From Synechococcus sp. WH 8109 (GTDB lineage Bacteria; Cyanobacteriota; Cyanobacteriia; PCC-6307; Cyanobiaceae), in assembly GCF_000161795.2 (NCBI RefSeq), contig NZ_CP006882.1, forward strand, positions 372,001 to 436,000: a stretch of 64,000 bases of DNA. Reading direction: 5' to 3'. Every line of letters starts with the position of its first letter. Positions within the stretch are counted from its first letter, which is position 1. This document shows positions 20,981 through 32,118 of the stretch, piece by piece. A model generated the notes under the pieces. That model was not told the DNA's origin, did no database searches, and saw nothing but the letters and a program-made list of their open reading frames with translations. Made by a program: the position numbers and the translations under genes.

Positions 20981-22306
20981 ATGACTGGTCTTTTCGATAA
21001 TATTCATGCTGGCTTGGATCAACAGGGAGCAATTGATATCTTGTCTAAAGAAGTTGGTATTCTGGAAAGTGAGAGTGATTATTATATGGCTGTTTCTCAT
21101 TTAATTAATTTTCCAGGCTCGAAAACCAGTCAAGCCTTATTGGCTTTTCTAGATAAGTGTTCTGCGGATGTACCTGTAGGTCTTGCACAACGAAAAGCTG
21201 TAGAAGTTCTTGCGCGATTAGGGGTTGCAGAGGCGACGTCCAAAATTGCAAGTTTTTTAAGTAGCTCTGATGTGTATATGGTTGAGAATGCTGCTTGGGC
21301 ATTGTCTCGTTTGAACTGTCAAGATCCTGAAGTTCACCAACATATGATCGATTTGTTAGATGATGCTAGCCAGAATCAAAGAGTCTTAATTCAAAGTCTC
21401 TCAAAGCTTTCTGTTGAATCAGCAATTTCTACTATTTCAGTACACACAGCCCATGAAAAGACTTCGGTCCGTGGTGCTGCCATCGCTGCCATGATTCATC
21501 TATCTGGAGATCAATCCCATCTGGCTGATCTTTCGGATCATTTGTACGCCTCCAATCAAATGGATCGCCAGTCGGCCGTTCAGGATGTGATCGATGCGAA
21601 TGCTGTTGAGCTTTTGTCTGATTTGATGCAAGCACCAATATCGCCTGCATTTCGGATGCGAGCTGTAAGATCTCTCTTGAATAACCCGTCAAACAAACTC
21701 TCAGACCATGATTTACTATCAGCGGTAGATCAAGTTTTGTTTGACGATCCTCGTTTGATCACTGTCCTACATCATTACGGCGATCCTTTGCCTACAGAGC
21801 TACTGATTGATGGCTTGTTCCATCCCGATTTTAGTCGTTGTTATCTTGCTATGCAGGCACTAATAAAACGTGATGCTCAAGAGATTTGGAGTGCTATTGA
21901 GAATTGCTGGCAAGATAAAGCCCACAATGACTATGGTGCACACTATTTTTTGATGCGTTTGTTTGGCCTTGCTGAAGGTTGGACAGACGAAGCATTACTT
22001 GATATTCGCAAAATTCTCTCAGATGCTATTGCAGATAAGCGTCCTCAATTTAGAAAATCACCCCCAGCTGCTTTGCTGTCATTCGCCATACTATTTCCTG
22101 GCCAATACGATAGTTTTCTGGATAATTGTTTGTATTTAGAAAATAATCTTAGTTGGGATATGCGTTACGCAGGCCTCCTCTTGATTCAATCTGATCAAAC
22201 CGAGCATCTTCAACTTCGATTTCAACGTCAACTACAACAGCTTGTCGAGTCTGATGGCGACAGTTTGCTGCGACTAAAAGCACAGAGCATTCTGGATCGT
22301 GGTTGA
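20981..22306 (+). CDS. cpeY: Phycoerythrobilin lyase subunit CpeY
   Basis: 441-aa E/F-clan lyase made of PBS-lyase HEAT repeats. N-terminus MTGLFDNIHAGLDQQGAIDILSKE matches the FDN..G...QAI pattern also seen in MpeY and MpeZ. CpeY, with CpeZ, attaches PEB to CpeA Cys82. cpeZ follows 73 bp downstream. The DNA is clearly AT-richer than the housekeeping genes. Confidence 0.88.
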   Translation: MTGLFDNIHAGLDQQGAIDILSKEVGILESESDYYMAVSHLINFPGSKTSQALLAFLDKCSADVPVGLAQRKAVEVLARLGVAEATSKIASFLSSSDVYMVENAAWALSRLNCQDPEVHQHMIDLLDDASQNQRVLIQSLSKLSVESAISTISVHTAHEKTSVRGAAIAAMIHLSGDQSHLADLSDHLYASNQMDRQSAVQDVIDANAVELLSDLMQAPISPAFRMRAVRSLLNNPSNKLSDHDLLSAVDQVLFDDPRLITVLHHYGDPLPTELLIDGLFHPDFSRCYLAMQALIKRDAQEIWSAIENCWQDKAHNDYGAHYFLMRLFGLAEGWTDEALLDIRKILSDAIADKRPQFRKSPPAALLSFAILFPGQYDSFLDNCLYLENNLSWDMRYAGLLLIQSDQTEHLQLRFQRQLQQLVESDGDSLLRLKAQSILDRG

Positions 22307-22379
22307 GAACTAAGTGGCAATTCTTCATGTCCCATGACTTGAAATGCTAGTATTGAAAGATAATGATTAAGGCTTTTAA

Positions 22380-23018
22380 ATGAGTGGCGATTCGAACATT
22401 CCTTCAGTTGATGCATTGTTTGAAGATCTAATGCATCCCAACCCTAGGATTCAAGAAGAAGCTTGTTTAATTCTTTCTGAGAACTATCGGGAAGAGGCAT
22501 TGCCAACATTATTGGATCTCTTCTGTCATCATGATCCTAAAGTCTACAGAGCGGCTGTTAAAGGTGTTGGCTTTTTTGGGAGCTCTGCGTTTGCTCCCTT
22601 GATCGAACTTTATGCAACAACAGAGAATCAAACTGCAAGGCGTTGCTGCCCTAAGGCCTTTGTGCAGGTGTTCAAAAACTTCCCAGATCAGCCGTTTCCT
22701 GATTCAGTCATGGAAATGCTGGAACAAGGGATAGATGATTCCGATATGGTTGTCGTGCAGGGTGCACTGATGTGTCTTGGTCAGATCGGTAAGCAACAAT
22801 TTAAGTCTGAAGAGGCAATCCAAATTTTGGCCAAGTCTCTCAGCAGCCAAAATGTTGCTTTGATTTTCAGTGCATCTCAGGCTCTTGCCGATATTCCCAA
22901 TCCTTTGGCAGAAGATGCTTTACGTTCATTGCAGAACAATAATGATGATCCCTTGATACAGGAGGCTGCACAGTCTGCATTGGCACGACTTCAGAATCTG
23001 CTCAATTCAAAGCGTTAG
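22380..23018 (+). CDS. cpeZ: Phycoerythrobilin lyase subunit CpeZ
   Basis: 212 aa, HEAT-repeat partner of CpeY (VDALFEDLMHPNPRIQEEACLILSENYREEALPTLLDLF, then DPKVYRAAVKGVGFFG). CpeZ is known to act as a chaperone-like subunit for phycoerythrin lyases. It is downstream of cpeY on the same strand and converges with the Nif11-like gene (8-bp gap), which marks the start of the CA4 island. Confidence 0.86.
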   Translation: MSGDSNIPSVDALFEDLMHPNPRIQEEACLILSENYREEALPTLLDLFCHHDPKVYRAAVKGVGFFGSSAFAPLIELYATTENQTARRCCPKAFVQVFKNFPDQPFPDSVMEMLEQGIDDSDMVVVQGALMCLGQIGKQQFKSEEAIQILAKSLSSQNVALIFSASQALADIPNPLAEDALRSLQNNNDDPLIQEAAQSALARLQNLLNSKR

Positions 23019-23026
23019 ATTGCTTT

Positions 23027-23371
23027 TTATCGAGCTACAGTTTCTACACCTTTGTAGTAGCCTCCAGCGCGGAAATCAAAACGTTCTACTTTGTCTTCTT
23101 TTGCGCATGTTGTCTGTGAATAGTGCAGCAGAGTATTAAACCCTTCGGGCACCATCTTGGGGCACAGCCTCCCAACATCATTGGCAAATGGGCAGAAGTA
23201 CACCCCTGCCCATCGATTAAGAAAACGTCCTTTTATTTCATCAGAAAAGATAAATCCATGTTGATTAGCGAGCTTGAGGATCTCCTCGGGCTCAGCTTCT
23301 TTGAAAAGGGATCTGAACGATAGGTCTTCTTCTAGAACCTGAAGAAAGCGGATAAACTCAGCACGAGACAT
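23027..23371 (-). CDS. Nif11-like protein at the edge of the CA4 island
   Basis: 114 aa. The first 50 residues (MSRAEFIRFLQVLEEDLSFRSLF, then EEILKLANQHGFIFSDEI) are a Nif11 domain; the C-terminal half is distinct and has three cysteines. Nif11 domains occur in leader peptides of some RiPPs, but this protein lacks a leader-core layout. It is divergent from mpeZ across 358 bp and is probably the small unknown gene (unk10 in the literature) that goes with CA4-A islands; that match is from memory. Confidence 0.65.
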   Translation of the reverse strand: MSRAEFIRFLQVLEEDLSFRSLFKEAEPEEILKLANQHGFIFSDEIKGRFLNRWAGVYFCPFANDVGRLCPKMVPEGFNTLLHYSQTTCAKEDKVERFDFRAGGYYKGVETVAR

Positions 23372-23729
23372 GATGCATCATCGGAATATCCAGATCTTAT
23401 CAGCAAGTGTCCGGTTCTTATCAGGGTTGTTTTGCTTATTGACCGCTCAGCATCCTGTTAAACAATCTTGATGCCAATATAACTTTCTTATGAAATGTCT
23501 TTTCCTTGACGAAAAAGTTCATGCAGATCTATTTAGACGACTAGGAATTCTCTAGTGTTTTGCCTTTGTAGGCAAATTGTCTCTGCTTTATGCGCCGAAC
23601 ATACTAATTTATTCTTCTTAAAGTATATGTCCACTAATTATCAATCCCTCTGCCGTGCGGGTCACTTCTTACCAAATCGGATTTGCCGATCAATTTTGCT
23701 GTAAAAATTGAATATACGCATGTTGCATT
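23372..23729. promoter_or_regulatory. Divergent control region of mpeZ and the Nif11-like gene
   Basis: 358 bp with repeated boxes. CTTATCAG occurs at 23396 and 23417 (21 bp apart, two helical turns). CACTAATTATCAA is at 23632-23644 and the related CACTTCTTACCAA at 23663-23675. ATTGTCTCTGCTT at 23576-23588 is repeated exactly upstream of the AraC genes (27069-27081). These are candidate binding sites for the adjacent AraC-type regulators. Confidence 0.6.
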
Positions 23730-24920
23730 GTGCCAAGTTCACAGCGATTTGATAATCTTTTTTCATGGATGGGTGAACAGCAAGCAATTGAGTTGCTTTC
23801 GCAAAACGTTAGTACTCTTGATAATCCTGGCATTAAATATATAGCTGCAACACGGTTGGGAGCTTGTTCTTCACGAGATTCTTTGGATGCATTAGTCGCA
23901 GCGGCTACCGGGGATAGAGATAATATTTTCGATTCCATTACGCGTCGTAAGTCCATTGAAGCGCTAGGGCGTCGTCGCGACCTTAGTACTCTGCCAACCA
24001 TTTATGAAGCTATGCATAGTAGTGATGAGCAGACGATTGTGAATTCAGTAGATACGCTAATTCATTTTGGCATACCTCTTGATGCTCAGTTTAAATCATC
24101 TCTTTTGAAGATTATTCAAAATGGCTCCGATATACTCAAGCGTGTTGCCATTCAATGCTTCACTCGTTTGGAGATGCATGAGTGTAATGGTATTATTCAT
24201 GAGCAAGAGAGTAATCCAAATATATTGGTTAATGGCGCATCAATCGCTTATTCAATAAGGGTTGAAGATGACAAGCATAAATTGCATATTCTTGAAAATC
24301 ATCTCAACGATTTGAATGTCATACATAGACGTTCGTCCGTCATTGATATTGGTGACGCTGGAGACCCTTCTCTTTTGTCAAGTATTTCGAAAGCAGCGGT
24401 GTCAATGCCGTTGAGAGCTAAAAGTGCGTTCAAGATGACTTCTAAAATTAAAACTAAATCACAAAGAACATTAATCAATCAAATGTTGAAGGATGATTCT
24501 CGACATTTGTATTTTACGCAGAAATTTGATGCACCAAATGATTTAGAAAAAGTTTGCGATTTCCTTAAGCATAGAGATGAAGAGCACCAGTACTTTGGTG
24601 CTAAGACCGTATTGAGTTGGCCAGCTTCAACTGTAACTGACGCAATTAAGTCTATTTGGGACCATCATGGATCTGATTATGGTGTTCACTATCAAGTAAA
24701 TTGCTTGGTGTCTCAACTCGGCTTAAAAGAGTTGTCTTACATAATAAAGGAATCATTATTGGAGCCGGCTCCGCAGTATGCAAAATCAAAAATAGCTGCG
24801 ACTTGGGGATGTTTAACTTTAGGTTTAATGGAATGTCGTAGTGATATTGAAAATCTACTTTTAAAATCCACTTGGGAGCCCCTACGATGGACATGCGCGG
24901 AAGTCTTGCGTGAACTATAG
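23730..24920 (+). CDS. mpeZ: Phycoerythrobilin lyase-isomerase MpeZ
   Basis: 396-aa HEAT-repeat lyase of the E/F clan, paralogous along its whole length to MpeY at 30.7 kb (shared QRFDNL/ERFDNL, RRKSIEALGRR, RRSSVIDIGDAGD, SMPLRAKSAF, WGCLTLGL). MpeZ attaches PEB to MpeA Cys83 and isomerises it to phycourobilin, and is induced in blue light in CA4 strains. GTG start at 23730 with no obvious Shine-Dalgarno. Identity as mpeZ rather than mpeQ or mpeW rests on synteny with the paired AraC genes and the presence of a separate mpeY. Confidence 0.87.
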   Translation: MPSSQRFDNLFSWMGEQQAIELLSQNVSTLDNPGIKYIAATRLGACSSRDSLDALVAAATGDRDNIFDSITRRKSIEALGRRRDLSTLPTIYEAMHSSDEQTIVNSVDTLIHFGIPLDAQFKSSLLKIIQNGSDILKRVAIQCFTRLEMHECNGIIHEQESNPNILVNGASIAYSIRVEDDKHKLHILENHLNDLNVIHRRSSVIDIGDAGDPSLLSSISKAAVSMPLRAKSAFKMTSKIKTKSQRTLINQMLKDDSRHLYFTQKFDAPNDLEKVCDFLKHRDEEHQYFGAKTVLSWPASTVTDAIKSIWDHHGSDYGVHYQVNCLVSQLGLKELSYIIKESLLEPAPQYAKSKIAATWGCLTLGLMECRSDIENLLLKSTWEPLRWTCAEVLREL

Positions 24921-24945
24921 AAAATTATTTCTGGATGCAATGCAC

Positions 24946-25911
24946 CTATATTGGCAATCTATATCTTCTCGACTTTTCGATAGTCTGACTTGGGAGTTCT
25001 CCGAATGCAGTGTAATAGCGCCGTGCATATCTCCCTTGATGCTTAAACCCATATTTAATTGCAATATCTCGAATTGAATATAGATTTAGTTTTCGACGAG
25101 CGTCTTGGTTAAGCATAATTCTTCTGGATTCTTCAAGTCTAATTTGTGTCATCAATTCAATGATTCCCATTCCAAAGTACTCCTGACATATGCGATATAA
25201 TGATGCTTGGCTTGTATTTATATATTTGCATACTTCAAGCAATGATAGAGGGGATTCCATCGTCTTCTCACTATGTGCAAGATCAATGATTTCTCTTAAT
25301 TGATCGATATGTTTTGGATCTTGACTATTTTGCTCAGTCATTGGCTCTTCTAGACATGCGATTGCAAGATCAAAATATTTTTCTGGGTTCTGAATTCCCG
25401 CAGATACTTCTCTGGCAGCTAATCTCTTAAGTTGGTTTAGAGCTGTATTATTGCAATAAATCCCCTGATCACTCGTGAGTCGTTCAAGTCCATCATATGC
25501 TTTGCAATTTTCGAGTAATTCAAATAGGAGCTGCTTTTCTAGCATGCAACCAGTACTAGAACATTCGTTGTTATATTTTCCCCATGCGTTTCCTGGTACT
25601 GAATTAATCGTGCCAAATCCAGCCAGGCTATTTTTTGTCATTTTAAATCCATCACAACAGCCAAAGACTCCTTGAGTATTAGCTTTTGGCGTAATCCAAT
25701 TGAAATCAATAGTTATACCATTCCCCCACCCCTCGTACAATAATGTTTTGTTGGCAGATATTTCTGCAAGTGCGACTTTATTAGTATTTGCTGCTTGCAT
25801 AGTATAGAAACCACTGCCACCTTCCAGTTGCGTTATTTTTGTAAGCTGACCGAGTTTTGCAAGCTCTTCAGAGAGCTCCAGTGGATCACGATATTCAATA
25901 GATGTTTTCAT
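24946..25911 (-). CDS. AraC-family regulator of type IV chromatic acclimation (FciA or FciB), downstream gene
   Basis: 321 aa. The C-terminal third (about residues 215-320) is an AraC-type double HTH: CKYINTSQASLYRICQEYFGMGIIELMTQIRLEESRRIML, then IRDIAIKYGFKHQGRYARRYYTAFGELPSQTI. The N-terminal part is a sensor-type region without a recognised ligand motif. Three bp downstream of a second AraC gene, so one operon. In CA4 strains one of the pair activates and the other represses mpeZ in response to light colour. I cannot tell which is FciA and which FciB from the sequence. Confidence 0.85.
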   Translation of the reverse strand: MKTSIEYRDPLELSEELAKLGQLTKITQLEGGSGFYTMQAANTNKVALAEISANKTLLYEGWGNGITIDFNWITPKANTQGVFGCCDGFKMTKNSLAGFGTINSVPGNAWGKYNNECSSTGCMLEKQLLFELLENCKAYDGLERLTSDQGIYCNNTALNQLKRLAAREVSAGIQNPEKYFDLAIACLEEPMTEQNSQDPKHIDQLREIIDLAHSEKTMESPLSLLEVCKYINTSQASLYRICQEYFGMGIIELMTQIRLEESRRIMLNQDARRKLNLYSIRDIAIKYGFKHQGRYARRYYTAFGELPSQTIEKSRRYRLPI

Positions 25912-25914
25912 GTA

Positions 25915-26946
25915 TTACTCTCCCTGCCATGCACTAAATGAATACAAATTTTTATTGGATCGATCTATTGTTTGGCTGGGTGATTCCCCAAAGTATGTGG
26001 AGTAGGAGGCTTCGAATTTTTTCCAGTTCGTAAAACCGTAGTAAAGTGCTGTTCTCTTTTTTGTAAAATCTTTGAGACCTGTTGAGGAATGTGGAGTTAA
26101 AAAAGCCTTGCGAGTCTGTTCTAGGCGTACTCTTCTTACAAGCTCAATCACATCCATATTAAAGTTTTTTCGGCATATAGTATTGAGAGACTCTGTATTT
26201 GAATTCAAGTATTCAGTAATTTCGTCAAGTGTTATTGGTGGCATGCCAGCCCTATCTTCGTGAATTAGTCTAACCATGTCTTCTATTAGATCCGTTGACT
26301 CGCATCGATGTGCGTCATAGGTTGATTCATTATTTTCGTTGTCTAGGAATATAATTGCTAGATCGTAAAATGAATTTGGTTTCGTTGATGGCTGGCCATT
26401 AAAATGTCCGCTAAATAATTTTTTGAGCTGAGCACATGCATGATCATGCGAGTCAATTCCAATGCATTCCTCAAGCCTCGCATAGGCATTAAATGCGTTC
26501 AATTTGTTGATTCTCTCTTGTAATTTATTCCATTTCAGGCTCATGCAGCAAAGCTCTTCGTTTGCTCCTACAATGTCCCAGATATTTCCTCCTGTTTTGT
26601 TTATCCGGTTGAAGCCAGCAATGCTATCTTTTGTCATTTGGTGGCCGCTAATGATTGTCTGTGCCTCCGTATCGTTTGTCGGTAATGTGTCTAGCCAGCA
26701 GAATGATACTGATTTTGTGTTGGCTTCTTCCTCGTAGAGCAGAGTTTGGTTCGATTTAAAAATTTCAAGATGTACATCTTGAATAGGTGAGCAAGTGGTC
26801 TTCGTTTCGAGAAGGCCGGTGCTTAGTTGAGTTACATTGCATCCGAAGCTGGATGTTGAGTGATATTCCTCGAAATGTGCTTTGCAAAATTCCTCCATCT
26901 CGAGCGTATCCGAAAACACATAATTTCGCGATCGTTTTTTTCGCAA
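25915..26946 (-). CDS. AraC-family regulator of type IV chromatic acclimation (FciA or FciB), upstream gene
   Basis: 343 aa, with the same architecture as its neighbour: a divergent N-terminal region (about residues 1-235) and a C-terminal AraC HTH (LDEITEYLNSNTESLNTICRKNFNMDVIELVRRVRLEQTRKAF, YYGFTNWKKFEASYSTYFGESPSQTI). The two proteins align over the middle as well (KMTKNSLAGFGTIN versus QMTKDSIAGFNRIN), so they arose by tandem duplication. First gene of the operon. The upstream 200 bp carries the same boxes as the mpeZ promoter region. Confidence 0.85.
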   Translation of the reverse strand: MRKKRSRNYVFSDTLEMEEFCKAHFEEYHSTSSFGCNVTQLSTGLLETKTTCSPIQDVHLEIFKSNQTLLYEEEANTKSVSFCWLDTLPTNDTEAQTIISGHQMTKDSIAGFNRINKTGGNIWDIVGANEELCCMSLKWNKLQERINKLNAFNAYARLEECIGIDSHDHACAQLKKLFSGHFNGQPSTKPNSFYDLAIIFLDNENNESTYDAHRCESTDLIEDMVRLIHEDRAGMPPITLDEITEYLNSNTESLNTICRKNFNMDVIELVRRVRLEQTRKAFLTPHSSTGLKDFTKKRTALYYGFTNWKKFEASYSTYFGESPSQTIDRSNKNLYSFSAWQGE

Positions 26947-27160
26947 ACTTCTTCCGCGTATTTATGTACTCTATTGTTTTCCTGGACTTGCGTGTGGAAC
27001 GCTTAATGTTTTGCTGAGAGATTGCTTTTTTCTCTTATTCGTATCCACTTCTTATCAATTTAGTAGATATTGTCTCTGCTTGTGTTATCCACTTGATTGT
27101 GTCCAGAGTGGTAGCTTGCTTTTTAATTCTTTTCTTGGCATTCTATGTTTTTAGTTGCGC
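26947..27160. promoter_or_regulatory. Upstream region of the AraC (fci) operon
   Basis: AT-rich region between the AraC genes and mpeU. It contains CACTTCTTATCAA at 27046-27058 and ATTGTCTCTGCTT at 27069-27081, both matching boxes upstream of mpeZ, and a partial third copy starting CACTTGATTGT at 27090. The shared elements suggest the island regulates itself. Confidence 0.6.
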
Positions 27161-28057
27161 TTATAAATCTCGGCTTAGTATATTAATTGCTGCATTGAAT
27201 ACTGCTTGGACTGACTCATCTGATTCTTTCGATTTCGCTTTTTCTATGCTTTTGATGCTGTTAATTGCCTCGAGCTTCATGAGTGCCATTGCTGTATTTT
27301 TGCGTACCTGAGTGTCTGTGTCGATTAATTTTTTGATAAGCATTTGTTCAACATCTTCGGCATCACATGATTTTCCTATGAGAGTTACCGCTTCTGCTCT
27401 CACCTCTGCTGAGATGTCATTGAGCGCTTGAAAGACTCTGTTTTGTGCCCGCAGATCATCACTCTTCTGTATTTGATCTCCCAAGGCTGAAATTGCAGCA
27501 ACTCGAACTTCTGCCACGTCTGAACTGGCAGCCTCGAGCAATGCTTCCGGTGCTTTTGCGCCGATGAAACTCAGAGCAAGGTTGATCAAACCAACCTGGA
27601 ATGGTGTGCAATCTGGATTTTTGAGGATTCCAAGCAACGAATCCATTGCGTCGGGGCCAATGGTTGCCATCGCTCCAGCAGACGACCCGAGTACAACTGG
27701 ATCACTATCTTCTAAAAAGGCTTCAAGCAGATAAGGCAACGCGTCCTTGTTGCCAATCAAATTCAGTGTTTTGGCTGATGCTCTTCTTACGATCACATTC
27801 TGGTGCTGGCGAAGTGCTTTACAAAGAATGGGTAGAGCTTCGTTACCTACCGCCCCAAGACTTTTTGCAAAGGTGAGTCGTAAAGCGCCTCTCGCATCCC
27901 CAAGTCCGGCGACCATACGTTTGAGTGACTCGGCGTCAGATCTTGGGATCTCACCTTCGCTTAATTTTGCACTGAGTTCATCAGCGAGTTGGAGAGCTTC
28001 TTCTTCCGTGAGTTGGCTTTCGCTGATTGATGAGATATCGGTGAAATCCTGGAGCAC
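27161..28057 (-). CDS. mpeU: Phycobilin lyase (lyase-isomerase family) MpeU
   Basis: 298-aa E/F-clan HEAT-repeat lyase, the standard MpeU length. N-terminal acidic helix (SQLTEEEALQLADELSAKL) is followed by repeats ARGALRLTFAKSLGAVGNEALPIL, NVIVRRASAKTLNLIGNKDALPYL and AEVRVAAISALGD. MpeU is needed for full blue-light chromophorylation in a related strain; its precise target cysteine is not readable here. It shares the strand of mpeC and mpeBA, whose genes lie upstream. Confidence 0.83.
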   Translation of the reverse strand: MLQDFTDISSISESQLTEEEALQLADELSAKLSEGEIPRSDAESLKRMVAGLGDARGALRLTFAKSLGAVGNEALPILCKALRQHQNVIVRRASAKTLNLIGNKDALPYLLEAFLEDSDPVVLGSSAGAMATIGPDAMDSLLGILKNPDCTPFQVGLINLALSFIGAKAPEALLEAASSDVAEVRVAAISALGDQIQKSDDLRAQNRVFQALNDISAEVRAEAVTLIGKSCDAEDVEQMLIKKLIDTDTQVRKNTAMALMKLEAINSIKSIEKAKSKESDESVQAVFNAAINILSRDL

Positions 28058-28148
28058 GGTGGATGTCCAACTTCGTTGAGTCGCAATCTAAGCGACTCTC
28101 ATCAGGCGCCTACCGGCTTGTGGTGCTTTGCAGTGTCACCGCAGGACA

Positions 28149-28177
28149 CAAAAATGCCCCCTTCCTGGAAAGGGGGC
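28149..28177 (-). terminator. Terminator after mpeC
   Basis: GCCCCCTTTCC hairpin with GGAAGGGGGC, followed on the minus strand by ATTTTTGT, 37 bp beyond the mpeC stop. It separates mpeC from mpeU. Confidence 0.85.
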
Positions 28178-28213
28178 AGAAGTGATGGCACTTCGGTGCC
28201 TAACCCATCTTCA

Positions 28214-29083
28214 TCAAAATGGCAGTGGCTTAACGCCGAAGGGACGGAAGGGAGCAGCGCCGGTTCTCCTGGGAGGCTGATGTCCTCCGTACTTTTGTTG
28301 GGGCAGCGTTGGTGCGCCCTTAAAGATCGGCTTCATCATGCTGATCGCTGCTGCAGCCAGTTGCATCGTGGTGCGACTCCGACGTCCTTGTGCGTTGTCA
28401 CTAACGGCAACCTTTGTGCCGGCAAGCTCGCGCATCATGTTGAAGGAGCTGGTCATCATTCCTGCGTAGGAATCGCCTGCTCGCATGTAAGGAACGATGT
28501 CTGATCCAAACACCTCGGCATATTCTGCGCAATCTGTGAGGCTGTCAATCAGAGCATCAAATCCCTCTTCTGCTTGAAGTTTGATGCTGTTTTGAACTTC
28601 TTCTTGAGTGAGGGGTGCCCGTCCAAGCAGGTGTTTGAAGTTCAGTTCAATCCCCCGTTGAGGGGCGACACTATGGAAATAATTTTCCTTGTAGAAAGGA
28701 GATTTTGCTAGGCCGTTCACAAAGTCGCGAACTGTAATTTCTCCGTTCATCAAGCGAGCCTCAAGGGATGTGCAACGCTCGTTTTCAGTGGGAGGTAGGT
28801 TTCCGTAGACCTGCCTGTAGGCGGAAATGATTGTCCGCTCTAGTGCTTCACTGCTGCTTGGGTGATACTCGTCGAAAGTCACTGCGAAGGGACATTCACT
28901 ATGCAGCCTTGGGCCAATGCCAAGTCCCATTTGGGAACAGGTGTTGCGCTTAAATTCAGCGATGGCTCCAGCAACAGTCCGATGGACGGTGTTTTTGCCA
29001 GCTTTGCTGGATATCGCGTAAGACGCTGGTTTGGTGCGGCTAGCAGCAGCCATTCCAGCCGGGCTCGTTTGTGTACTGAGCAT
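28214..29083 (-). CDS. mpeC: Phycoerythrin II-associated rod linker MpeC
   Basis: 289 aa. N-terminal extension with Cys49 (RNTCSQMG), the known phycourobilin attachment site of MpeC, then a Pfam00427-type linker domain (ALERTIISAYRQVYGN, GLAKSPFYKENYF, ELNFKHLLGRAP). The C-terminal tail is basic and proline-rich and lacks a CpcD domain. MpeC joins distal PE-II hexamers at the rod end and is reported to fall at high light. Confidence 0.9.
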   Translation of the reverse strand: MLSTQTSPAGMAAASRTKPASYAISSKAGKNTVHRTVAGAIAEFKRNTCSQMGLGIGPRLHSECPFAVTFDEYHPSSSEALERTIISAYRQVYGNLPPTENERCTSLEARLMNGEITVRDFVNGLAKSPFYKENYFHSVAPQRGIELNFKHLLGRAPLTQEEVQNSIKLQAEEGFDALIDSLTDCAEYAEVFGSDIVPYMRAGDSYAGMMTSSFNMMRELAGTKVAVSDNAQGRRSRTTMQLAAAAISMMKPIFKGAPTLPQQKYGGHQPPRRTGAAPFRPFGVKPLPF

Positions 29084-29412
29084 GGGGTTAGTGAGGGGAG
29101 GTGAATTGCGGTGACTATTCCCTACATGCTTAAAGCAACAAATTGTTGTTGCTCATAGGCTTAATAGAGGCTTTTTGTGAACTGTGAGCATTAATTTTGC
29201 TCTCATGGTTCACTCAATGTCACCTTGAGTAAACATTGCGTCTGTCATTGTGGCTAAATTTTTTGTTGAATAGCCCCAATTTTCCTGGGTTATTCCAGAA
29301 TTGTTTACTCTCGATTTTCAAGAAGTTTGTTTTTTGACTTTTAAAACAAAAAGGGGTGGGCTTTTGGCCCACCCCTTGGTTAGATCAAAAAATCACTCAG
29401 GTTGACTGTTGA
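29084..29412. other. Intergenic region between mpeA and mpeC
   Basis: About 330 bp holding the mpeBA terminator (29344-29377) and, on the minus strand, the mpeC promoter. A roughly 50-bp AT-rich tract with repeated TTTGT and TTGTT words lies near 29140-29170. No gene seen. Confidence 0.55.
29344..29377 (-). terminator. Terminator after mpeBA
   Basis: AAGGGGTGGGC paired with GCCCACCCCTT around a TTTT loop, followed on the minus strand by a T-rich tract, 36 bp past the mpeA stop. Confidence 0.88.
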
Positions 29413-29928
<516 letters not shown>

Positions 29929-29956
29929 TCAGGTGTGCAGAAAATCGATACCTGGC

Positions 29957-30568
<612 letters not shown>

Positions 30569-30673
30569 TTACTGAAGGAGGACGTCAGGACACACAAGTT
30601 GACAAAGGCGAAATCAGTAAGGCCGTGTCTTCAACCAATGTCCGACAGTTCACCTTATTTATGGTTCGTTTTT

Positions 30674-31930
<1,257 letters not shown>

Positions 31931-32118
31931 TTAGAGCAGCTGACCTGATTCTGTTGAATCTGCAGTGACGTTGAAATTCCATCTTCTCTTTGACCATAGC
32001 ATCCACGTCTGAATATCAGTGATGATTTATGACTGGTTGATTGTCTTCTCTGATTTGCGCCGTCTTTTTATGAATACGTTCTCGCCGTCTGTTATCGTAA
32101 GAGGAGGGTTTTTGTATC

